This document shows, one piece after another, positions 1 through 6,835 of a stretch of 8,521 bases of DNA. The notes beneath the pieces were generated by a model. The model saw only the letters and a program-made list of their open reading frames with translations. It was not told where the DNA came from and ran no database searches. The position numbers were made by a program, and so were the translations under genes. The DNA is taken from the NCBI GenBank assembly GCA_905373785.1, contig CAJPUK010000098.1, positions 1-8,521 of the forward strand, read 5' to 3'. The stretch comes from an uncultured Johnsonella sp. Its GTDB lineage: Bacteria > Bacillota > Clostridia > Lachnospirales > Lachnospiraceae. Positions within the stretch are counted from its first letter, which is position 1. Each line of letters begins with the position of its first letter.

Positions 1-18
1 TTAGAAAAGGTTTAATTT

Positions 19-1305
19 TTATATATTTATAATACCTGCATCCATAAGCTTTTGTAAAGAATAAAGTACACCTATTTTACCGTGCTGGAAGGTCAGTCCG
101 CCTTGGAAAAACACCGTATAGGGCTCTCTCATAGGTGCATCCGCACTTAATTCTATGGATGCACCCGAGATAAATGCACCGGCAGCCATGATAACTTTAG
201 ACTCATAGCCTGCCATGTCCGAAGGTTCGGGTGTAACAAAGGAATCTATAGGTGCAGCCTTTTGTATACCCTCACAAAATGCACAAAGTGCCTTAGGCTC
301 AAGCAAGTTTATAGATTGTATTATATCATATCTTTCCTCATTTGATTTGGGAAAGGTTGCATATCCCAGATCCTCATATATACAGCTTGCAAAAATAGCT
401 GATTTAAGTGCGGAAGCCACTACTGTAGGCGCCAGGAACAAGCCCTGATAAAAGCTTCTGTTTACTCCCAGGTTGGCTCCAAGCTCCCTTCCGAGTCCGG
501 GTGCGGTAAGTCTGCAGGCGGCATTTTCCACACACTCATATGTACCTGCTATATACCCTCCAATAGGAGCCAAGCCGCCTCCCGGGTTTTTTATAAGTGA
601 ACCTACCGCCATATCCGCTCCTACCTGTGTAGGCTCAATCTCCTCAACAAACTCACCGTAGCAATTATCTACCATACAGATAAGTTTCGGATTTATCGAC
701 TTTACAAAATTTATAGCCTTAGCTATTTTTTCAACCGATAAGGTAGGTCTTGTACTGTATCCTCTTGACCTTTGTATAGCTACGATTTTTGTTTTGCTGT
801 TTATAGCGGTTGCAATAGCATCAAAGTCAAAATCTCCGTCTTCAAGCAGCTCGACTTGATTATAAGTTACACCGTACTCGAAAAGACAGCCTCTTTCCTT
901 TCTTATGCCTATAACTCCCTCCAGGGTGTCATAGGGACCGCCTGATATGTATAAAAGCTCGTCTCCCGGTCTTAGATTTCCGGAAAGAGCCGTACTTAAG
1001 GCATGTGTTCCGCTTACCAACTGTGCTCTTACAAGTGCAGCCTCTGTACCGAATATTTGTGCATACACCTCTTCCAGAGTATCTCTTCCGAGGTCATCAC
1101 TTCCGTAACCGGTAGTAGGTACAAAATGTGCTTCACTTACTCTGTTGGCTCTGAAGGCGTTAAGTATCTTTAATTGATTATACTCTGCTGTTTGATCAAG
1201 CTTTTTAAATCTTTCCTCCAAAGTCTTTTCTGTTTTTTCCCCAAGTTCAAAAACTTTTTTTGATATACCCAGACTCTCATATAACCTTTGTAATTTATTT
1301 TGCAT
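19..1305 (-). CDS. ynbB: PLP-dependent YnbB-like protein (methionine gamma-lyase / 'aluminum resistance' family)
   Basis: This is a probable cytosolic fold-type I PLP enzyme of the Cys/Met-metabolism class. The exact reaction is not established for this branch; databases call it methionine gamma-lyase family or aluminum resistance protein, and neither name is proved by the sequence. Seen in the 428-residue product: GYGSDDLGRD (66-75), SGTHAL (98-103, likely phosphate-binding loop), GGPYDTLE near 122-129 with Y125 a likely ring-stacking residue, D213 in VDNCYGEF (likely pyridine-nitrogen contact), K239 in GSLIKNPGGG (likely Schiff-base lysine), and the ASIELSADAP and GGLTFQH blocks (382-408). 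The length is normal for the family. I chose the ATG at 1305 because a strong Shine-Dalgarno lies just before it. A GTG at 1314 would add three residues but sits inside that site. The start overlaps the end of miaA by 11 bases, implying co-translation. Family assignment is firm; substrate is unknown. Confidence 0.88.
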   Translation of the reverse strand: MQNKLQRLYESLGISKKVFELGEKTEKTLEERFKKLDQTAEYNQLKILNAFRANRVSEAHFVPTTGYGSDDLGRDTLEEVYAQIFGTEAALVRAQLVSGTHALSTALSGNLRPGDELLYISGGPYDTLEGVIGIRKERGCLFEYGVTYNQVELLEDGDFDFDAIATAINSKTKIVAIQRSRGYSTRPTLSVEKIAKAINFVKSINPKLICMVDNCYGEFVEEIEPTQVGADMAVGSLIKNPGGGLAPIGGYIAGTYECVENAACRLTAPGLGRELGANLGVNRSFYQGLFLAPTVVASALKSAIFASCIYEDLGYATFPKSNEERYDIIQSINLLEPKALCAFCEGIQKAAPIDSFVTPEPSDMAGYESKVIMAAGAFISGASIELSADAPMREPYTVFFQGGLTFQHGKIGVLYSLQKLMDAGIINI

Positions 1306-2242
1306 ATTCCCCACCTTTTATCATATAGTTTACTAAATCTTCCTCATTTGCAAAATCATCTATATCAAGCCATATAGCTTCTTTTTCACGCTTAAACCAG
1401 GTAATCTGCCTTTTGGCAAAGTGTCTGGTCTCTTTTTTTATAAGTTCGCCCGCATCCTCAAGACTTATACCACCTTCAAGATATTCCAATATTTCCTTAT
1501 AGCCTATCCCCTTCATGGAGACCATATCTTTTGTACATCCGAGCTCATGCAGTTTCTTTACCTCGGCAAGCAGTCCTTGCTTAAGCATAATATCCACCCT
1601 CTGCTCTATCCTATTATATAACTTTTTTCTTTCTAAATTCAGTACAAAATATTTATAATTATAAGGAGATTTTTTAGCTCTTTCATTTATATTATGCTCG
1701 GATATTTTTTTATCGGTGCTTAAAGCATACTCTATAGCACGAACTATTCGCTTTTTGTTGTTCGGATGTATACTTTCGGCAGCTTTTTCATCCAGGTCTT
1801 TAAGCTTATTATACATATATACTGCACCTTTTTCATCATATTCCAAACTTAAGCTGTCTCTAAGCTCCTTATCACAATCTCCTGTAGTAAAGTCCGTATC
1901 ATAAAGTACCGACTGTATATAAAAACCGGTACCTCCTACAAGCACGGCTTCTTTTCCCCTGCTGTGTATATCCTCTATAGCCTTTTTAGCCAATTCTTTA
2001 AATATTGCAATATTGAATTCGTCAAAAGGACTTAATATATCTATCAGATGATGCCTTATCCCCTCCATCTCATCTTCTCTAAGTTTGGCGGTACCTATAT
2101 CCATACCCCTATATACCTGCATAGAATCGGCACTTATTATTTCGGCATTCATTTTTTTTGCAAAAAGTAAAGACGCCTTTGTCTTTCCTACAGCGGTAGG
2201 TCCGGCTATAATATATAGTCTAGGTTTTTGTTCGTTTATCAT
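1295..2242 (-). CDS. miaA: tRNA dimethylallyltransferase MiaA
   Basis: Transfers the dimethylallyl group from DMAPP to N6 of adenosine 37 in tRNAs that read codons starting with U, giving i6A37, the substrate of MiaB encoded in the same cluster. The 315-residue product has the usual length and the full set of family motifs: P-loop GPTAVGKT (14-21), SADSMQVYRGMDIGTAK (37-53) with the likely catalytic D39, HHLIDI (64-69), GGTGFYI (103-109), a KKRIVRAIEY block (163-172), KGIGYKE (244-250) and RHFAKRQITWFK (273-284). The ATG overlaps the mutL stop as ATGA, and a Shine-Dalgarno lies within the mutL end, so translation is probably coupled. A run of eight A residues lies in codons 28-31. No hfq gene follows, unlike the Bacillus subtilis order. 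The identification is secure. Confidence 0.98.
   Translation of the reverse strand: MINEQKPRLYIIAGPTAVGKTKASLLFAKKMNAEIISADSMQVYRGMDIGTAKLREDEMEGIRHHLIDILSPFDEFNIAIFKELAKKAIEDIHSRGKEAVLVGGTGFYIQSVLYDTDFTTGDCDKELRDSLSLEYDEKGAVYMYNKLKDLDEKAAESIHPNNKKRIVRAIEYALSTDKKISEHNINERAKKSPYNYKYFVLNLERKKLYNRIEQRVDIMLKQGLLAEVKKLHELGCTKDMVSMKGIGYKEILEYLEGGISLEDAGELIKKETRHFAKRQITWFKREKEAIWLDIDDFANEEDLVNYMIKGGEYAK
1309..1318 (-). promoter_or_regulatory. Ribosome binding site for the YnbB-like gene
   Basis: The minus strand reads AAAGGTGGGG and then AAT before ATG 1305. This is the strongest Shine-Dalgarno-like site in the window, and it lies inside the last codons of miaA (Lys-Gly-Gly-Glu). It decides the start: the upstream GTG at 1314 is part of the site itself and is an unlikely initiator. 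Confidence 0.75.
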
Positions 2243-4173
2243 ACTATCCTTTTAAACTTTTTTTCTATCTCCGTCTTAGTCATCTTTATAACAGTAGGTC
2301 TGCCGTGAGGACAGTTATAAGGATTTTCAAGTTCTAAAAGCTCATCTATAAGTATCTTTGCTTCTTCGAATGAGATTTTCTGATTGCCCTTTATGGCTGC
2401 CTTACAGGACATTGAAGCAATTTTTTCTAAAATACTCTCCGTATTTTTAACGGAATCAACCTCTAAAAGCTCCGATATAAGTTCCCCAAGCCACACTTCT
2501 TTATTGACAGAAGGAAGTATGTTGGGTATGGCGCTTATACTGTATTCTCTTCCTCCAAAATGCTCTATCTCAAAGCCTAATTTTTTTAAACTCGGCAAAT
2601 GTTTTTCAACCGCATCGGCTTCTGTGGAACTTAAACTTATCACCGTTGCAGGCGATATAAGCTGTGAGGAAAGCTCTTCTTTTTCAAATTGCTTTAAGAA
2701 TCTTTCGTAAAGCACCTTTTCGTGAGCAGCATGCTGATCTATTATATACATACTTTTGTCAAATTCCACTATCCAATAAGTATCAAATATCTGTCCTACT
2801 ATCTTCCTTTTTTTGCTTGCCTTCTTATCTAAGAATTCAAGTTGTTTTACAGCAGGCTCTTGTAATTTATCTTCATTAACCTTATTTTCATAAATTACTT
2901 CCCTGTTATTTTGCTTATACTCCCGCTCTAAATCCGCCTTATCAAATGTCGAAATTATTGTATCAACCTTAAGTTCAGGCAAGACTTTATCCGGTTTTAA
3001 ACTTAGGTCTATACTTGGCAGGTCTTTTAAAAACTCCTCTTTTTTATCACTTAAATTCGCTGTAGTAATATTTTTATCAGATTCGGTTAAAAGTGTTAAT
3101 TTGTTTTTCTCAAAAGGCTCGGGCAGTCTCTCAAAGTTTCTTTTGATTGCGGCTTTCTTTTCCTCGTCTATACCCGCCTGCCTTATCATATCGGCATTTT
3201 TCAGACTTACTTCTATAGCTTTTTTAACTTTTTCATATATATAAGCCTCATCTGAAAATCTGATTTCCATTTTAGAAGGATGCACATTGACATCAACACT
3301 TTGAGTATCGATTTCTATCATCAGCACCGCAAAGGGATATTTATGCTGCATCATCCTGTCAGCATAAGCATCTTCTATTGCCTTTATTATATGCTTATCC
3401 CTGACATACCTTCCGTTAACAAAATAAATAAGCTGACTTTTATTCGCTCTTGAGATCTCGGGCTTTGCTATAAAGCCCTTTATACTTATATCATCTTCAC
3501 TATAATCAACTTCAATCAAAGCCTTATGTACTTCTCTTCCGTATATTTGATATATTACCTCTTTTAAATCACCGTTACCGGAAGATTGTAGCTTGGTTTG
3601 ATTGTTTACAATATACCTTATGGACACATCAAGATTGGAAAGCATGAATTTTTCCACCAGCTCGCTGATACAAGCCGTTTCGGTAGAAGTGCTTTTTAAG
3701 AACTTTCTTCTTACCGGAGTATTAAAAAATATATCCCTTATAAGCAGTGTTGTGCCTACAGGCGCTCCCACATCTTCAAAACTGACTTCCGCACCGCCCT
3801 CTATTACATATCTTACACCTGTAAGTTGTGTCGAAGGTTTTGATATTATTTCACACTTTGCTATAGATGAGATGCTTGAAAGAGCCTCCCCTCTAAACCC
3901 TAGGGTATGTATGTTAAATAAATCATTAGCCCTTCTTATCTTACTTGTGGCATGCCTTAAAAAAGCCGTTTTTATCTCGTCTTTACTTATGCCGCCTCCG
4001 TTGTCGGTAACTCTTATCAGACTTGTACCTCCGTCTTTTATCTCTATGCTTATGGCTAAAGCTCCTGAATCAATAGCATTTTCCACGAGTTCTTTAACTA
4101 TTGAAGCAGGTCTTTCAACTACTTCACCGGCAGCTATTTTATCTATAGTATTTTTATCAAGTACAGATATCAT
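2239..4173 (-). CDS. mutL: DNA mismatch repair protein MutL, endonuclease type
   Basis: ATP-dependent matchmaker recruited by mismatch-bound MutS; in bacteria without MutH it nicks the new strand itself. The 644-residue product begins with a GHKL ATPase domain: AAGEVVERPASIVKELVENAID (14-35, likely catalytic E28), DNGGGI (57-62), GFRGEAL (92-98) and VHPSK (297-301, likely ATP-contacting K301). A charged, poorly conserved linker spans roughly 330-450. The C-terminal dimerisation/nuclease domain has GQIFDTY (460-466), the metal-binding motif DQHAAHEKVLYE (479-490, matching DQHAx2Ex4E), SCKAAIK (589-595), CPHGRP (621-626) and F-x-R (640-642). All nuclease residues I can check are present. The segment 503-508 (SQLISP) lies where Bacillus subtilis MutL binds the beta clamp. 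The gene starts 10 bases after the mutS stop with a good Shine-Dalgarno. Identification is secure; nuclease activity is inferred from the motifs. Confidence 0.99.
   Translation of the reverse strand: MISVLDKNTIDKIAAGEVVERPASIVKELVENAIDSGALAISIEIKDGGTSLIRVTDNGGGISKDEIKTAFLRHATSKIRRANDLFNIHTLGFRGEALSSISSIAKCEIISKPSTQLTGVRYVIEGGAEVSFEDVGAPVGTTLLIRDIFFNTPVRRKFLKSTSTETACISELVEKFMLSNLDVSIRYIVNNQTKLQSSGNGDLKEVIYQIYGREVHKALIEVDYSEDDISIKGFIAKPEISRANKSQLIYFVNGRYVRDKHIIKAIEDAYADRMMQHKYPFAVLMIEIDTQSVDVNVHPSKMEIRFSDEAYIYEKVKKAIEVSLKNADMIRQAGIDEEKKAAIKRNFERLPEPFEKNKLTLLTESDKNITTANLSDKKEEFLKDLPSIDLSLKPDKVLPELKVDTIISTFDKADLEREYKQNNREVIYENKVNEDKLQEPAVKQLEFLDKKASKKRKIVGQIFDTYWIVEFDKSMYIIDQHAAHEKVLYERFLKQFEKEELSSQLISPATVISLSSTEADAVEKHLPSLKKLGFEIEHFGGREYSISAIPNILPSVNKEVWLGELISELLEVDSVKNTESILEKIASMSCKAAIKGNQKISFEEAKILIDELLELENPYNCPHGRPTVIKMTKTEIEKKFKRIV
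2247..2253 (-). promoter_or_regulatory. Ribosome binding site for miaA
   Basis: The minus strand reads AAAAGGA followed by four bases and then ATG 2242. The spacer is short but usable. The site is built from the last mutL codons (Lys-Arg-Ile), which also encode the conserved C-terminal F-x-R motif of MutL. The ATGA start/stop overlap follows directly. Confidence 0.65.
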
Positions 4174-4180
4174 AATATTG

Positions 4181-4185
4181 TCCTT
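4181..4185 (-). promoter_or_regulatory. Ribosome binding site for mutL
   Basis: The minus strand reads AAGGA and then seven bases before ATG 4173. The first two A residues are part of the mutS stop codon TAA, so ribosomes ending mutS sit directly on the mutL initiation site. Confidence 0.75.
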
Positions 4186-6826
4186 ATATCCTGTTCTTTA
4201 TCTTGTTTTGCAACTTATAAAGCACATTTAAAGCATCTATGGGAGTAAGCAGACCTAAGTCTATCTCCTTTATCTCCGAAATGATATCATCGTCTTTAGT
4301 AGTGGCAAAAAAAGATAACTGCGTAGCCTCAACATCATTTTGTCTTGGTATAGGTTTGTGCTTTTTATCACTTGCCAATATATTTTTGGTATGCTTTGCA
4401 AGATCAAGGTTTGACAGCTCCTCTACAAGCTCCTTTGCCCTCTCTATTACAGGTTCGGGAACACCGGCAAGTTTAGCCACCTGTATACCGTAACTTTTAT
4501 CCGCTCCGCCCTTTACTATCTTTCTTAAAAAAATTATATCGTCTCCGTTTTCCTTAACGGACACACAGTAATTATTAACACCGGCAAGTACCCCTTCAAG
4601 CTCGGTAAGTTCATGGTAATGAGTTGCAAATAAGGTCTTTGCACCCAAAATTTTATTATTACTTATATGCTCTACCACAGCCCAGGCTATGGAAAGTCCG
4701 TCAAAGGTGGAGGTACCTCTTCCTATCTCATCCAAAATAATAAGGCTTTGCTTGGTGGCATTTCTCAATATATTGGATACTTCGGTCATCTCCACCATAA
4801 AGGTAGACTGACCGCTTGCAAGGTCATCAGAAGCCCCCACTCTTGTAAAAATTCTGTCGCAAATAGCTATATCGGCACTTTCCGCAGGTACAAAGGATCC
4901 TATCTGTGCCATAAGCACTATAAGTGCCGTCTGCCTCATATAGGTCGACTTACCTGCCATATTGGGGCCGGTGATAATGCTCATCCTGTGCTTTTGATTA
5001 TCGAGGTAGGTATCATTGGCAATAAAACTGCCCTCTCCCACGATTTTTTCTATTACCGGATGTCTTCCGTTTTTTATATCTATAACTCCCTTGTCATTTA
5101 TCATGGGTTTCGTAAAATTATACTTATAGGCAACATTTGCCAAAGACTGCATACCGTCAAGAACTGCAACCGCCTTGGCAGTTTTTTGAATTCTTTGCAT
5201 TTGATTTGCAACTGCTTCTCTTACACTTACAAATATATCATATTCAAGTGAATTAAGTTTGTCCTCAGCTCCGAGTATAAGTTCCTCTATCTCCTTAAGC
5301 CTTTCAGTGGTATATCTTTCGGCATTACTTAGAGTTTGCTTTCTTATATAATGCTCAGGAACGAGATTTTTATAGGAATTGGTAACTTCTATACAGTAGC
5401 CGAATACCTTATTATATTTTATTTTTAATAACTTAATACCTGTGCTTGCCCTCTCGCTTTCCTCAAGTTCCAAAAGCCATTTTTTGCCTTCCGTACTTGC
5501 AAGCCTTAACTTATCTATTTCCTCATTGTATCCGCTCTTTATTATGTTGCCTTCTTTTAATGAAAGCGGAGCATCTTCATTTATAGAAGCCTTTATTATA
5601 TCATATATATCTGTTAATGAATCTAAATTTTGATTCAGCTCTTTTAATAAATTACTGTTAAAAGAATTAAGTATAGTCTTTATAGGCTCTATCATGTTAA
5701 CGGAATTTGCCAGGGCTATAAGATCTTTTGTATTGGCACTGCCGCTTCCCACCTTGGTCATAAGCCTTTCCAGATCATAGATGGCATCCAGATATTCCCT
5801 AAGTTCTTCTCTGTCTACATAATGCTCCAAAAGCTCCTCTACAGCTTCCTGTCTTGAAATAATCGCCTCTATATTAAGCAAGGGCTGCTCAATATATGTT
5901 CTTAAAAGCCTTGCCCCCATAGCAGTCTTGGTAGTATCTAAAAGCCACAAAAGGCTGCCCTTTTTTCTTTTTTCACGCATCGTTTCAACCAACTCAAGAT
6001 TTCTCTTTGAATTGGTATCTATAAGCATATATTCTCCCGGACTGTATACCTTTATAGTATTGATCTGCGAACAGCTTGATTTTTGTGTATCATAAAGATA
6101 CTTAAGTATCGCACCGGCAGCCAGGGTTCCGTCAGCAAAGCTCTCTAAACCAAGACTTTGAAGACTTCCTGCCGGAAAGTGTGTTTCTATTATATCTTTG
6201 CATTTACCGGGTGAAAAATAAGTATCGTCAACTCGTGAAATATCAATACCGTAATTATATTTTATAAGCTCAAAATCAATACCGCTTATATCTATTGCCT
6301 GATTGGATATAATCTCGGAAGGATAGTACTTGCTTAACTCATCATAAAGAGTACGCAAATTTTCAGCCTCTGTTACATAAAAGTCACCGGTGCTTATATC
6401 AACGGCACAGATACCGAACCTACCCGAATTATAGACCAAGGCTAAAAGGAAGTGGTTTTTGTCCTCTGTTAAGTTGGCATCACTTGTAAGTGTTCCGGGA
6501 GTAACTATTTTTACAACCTCTCTTCTTACCAGTCCCTTGCTAAGTTTAGGATCTTCCATCTGCTCGGCTATGGCAACCTTATAGCCTTTTTCAACCAACC
6601 TTTGCAGGTAAGAATCTACGGAATGGTAAGGTACTCCACACATGGGTGCTCTTTCTTCCAGACCGCATTCCTTGCCGGTCAATGTGATTTCAAGCTCTTT
6701 TGACACCAATACGGCATCATCAAAGAACATTTCATAAAAATCACCCAATCTGAAAAACAAAAGGCAGTCCGAATATTCTTCTTTTGTTGCCATATACTGT
6801 GCCATCATTGGAGATAATGCAGCCAT
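4184..6826 (-). CDS. mutS: DNA mismatch repair protein MutS
   Basis: Recognises base mismatches and small loops, then forms an ATP-bound sliding clamp that recruits MutL. The 880-residue product is full length. The mismatch-binding domain carries the F-Y-E motif (F30, Y31, E32) inside RLGDFYEMFF, where the Phe stacks on the mismatch and the Glu contacts it. The connector and lever/clamp domains follow (about 130-560). The ABC ATPase has Walker A GPNMAGKST (620-628), the signature-like SGQSTFMVEM (671-680), Walker B LIILDE (695-700), GRGTSTFDG (702-710) and ATHYHEL (734-740). A helix-turn-helix dimer region lies near 778-800. The tail holds QLSFF (836-840), a beta-clamp-binding pentapeptide as in Gram-positive MutS, and a C-terminal helix (861-876) like the family's oligomerisation tail. 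The start fits the family N-terminus LSPMM. It lies three bases after the miaB stop and lacks a good Shine-Dalgarno. Confidence 0.99.
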   Translation of the reverse strand: MAALSPMMAQYMATKEEYSDCLLFFRLGDFYEMFFDDAVLVSKELEITLTGKECGLEERAPMCGVPYHSVDSYLQRLVEKGYKVAIAEQMEDPKLSKGLVRREVVKIVTPGTLTSDANLTEDKNHFLLALVYNSGRFGICAVDISTGDFYVTEAENLRTLYDELSKYYPSEIISNQAIDISGIDFELIKYNYGIDISRVDDTYFSPGKCKDIIETHFPAGSLQSLGLESFADGTLAAGAILKYLYDTQKSSCSQINTIKVYSPGEYMLIDTNSKRNLELVETMREKRKKGSLLWLLDTTKTAMGARLLRTYIEQPLLNIEAIISRQEAVEELLEHYVDREELREYLDAIYDLERLMTKVGSGSANTKDLIALANSVNMIEPIKTILNSFNSNLLKELNQNLDSLTDIYDIIKASINEDAPLSLKEGNIIKSGYNEEIDKLRLASTEGKKWLLELEESERASTGIKLLKIKYNKVFGYCIEVTNSYKNLVPEHYIRKQTLSNAERYTTERLKEIEELILGAEDKLNSLEYDIFVSVREAVANQMQRIQKTAKAVAVLDGMQSLANVAYKYNFTKPMINDKGVIDIKNGRHPVIEKIVGEGSFIANDTYLDNQKHRMSIITGPNMAGKSTYMRQTALIVLMAQIGSFVPAESADIAICDRIFTRVGASDDLASGQSTFMVEMTEVSNILRNATKQSLIILDEIGRGTSTFDGLSIAWAVVEHISNNKILGAKTLFATHYHELTELEGVLAGVNNYCVSVKENGDDIIFLRKIVKGGADKSYGIQVAKLAGVPEPVIERAKELVEELSNLDLAKHTKNILASDKKHKPIPRQNDVEATQLSFFATTKDDDIISEIKEIDLGLLTPIDALNVLYKLQNKIKNRI

Positions 6827-6835
6827 TCTTTATAT
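6827..6835 (-). promoter_or_regulatory. miaB/mutS junction without a clear ribosome binding site
   Basis: The minus strand runs ATA TAA AGA ATG: miaB ends with TAA, three bases follow, and mutS starts. No GGA or GAGG core is visible at a workable distance; the only purine run touches the ATG. The in-frame ATGs at codons 7 and 8 have no better site, and the residues before them match the family. MutS synthesis is therefore probably coupled to termination of miaB. This is inference from spacing. Confidence 0.5.

Noticed and set aside
1..18. Terminator after the YnbB-like gene
   Set aside because: Only 18 AT-rich bases remain before the edge and no stem-loop can be formed from what is visible.
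215..661. Two small plus-strand frames opposite the YnbB-like gene
   Set aside because: Short, overlap conserved minus-strand coding sequence and lack family features.
19..1305. Function as an aluminum resistance protein
   Set aside because: The name is a legacy database label; the residues show a PLP enzyme fold and nothing that points to metal resistance.
19..1314. GTG at 1314 as the start of the YnbB-like gene
   Set aside because: The GTG is part of the Shine-Dalgarno that serves ATG 1305, leaving no binding site of its own.
3602..4231. Plus-strand open frame of 209 codons opposite the MutL ATPase region
   Set aside because: It is fully antisense to highly conserved mutL codons, shows no recognisable domain, and its Ser/Leu/Ile-rich composition is what the complement of this codon usage yields.
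4667..5251. Plus-strand open frame of 194 codons opposite the MutS ATPase region
   Set aside because: Antisense to conserved mutS sequence, with odd His/Tyr/Cys-rich composition, no family signature and no independent start signal that I could support.
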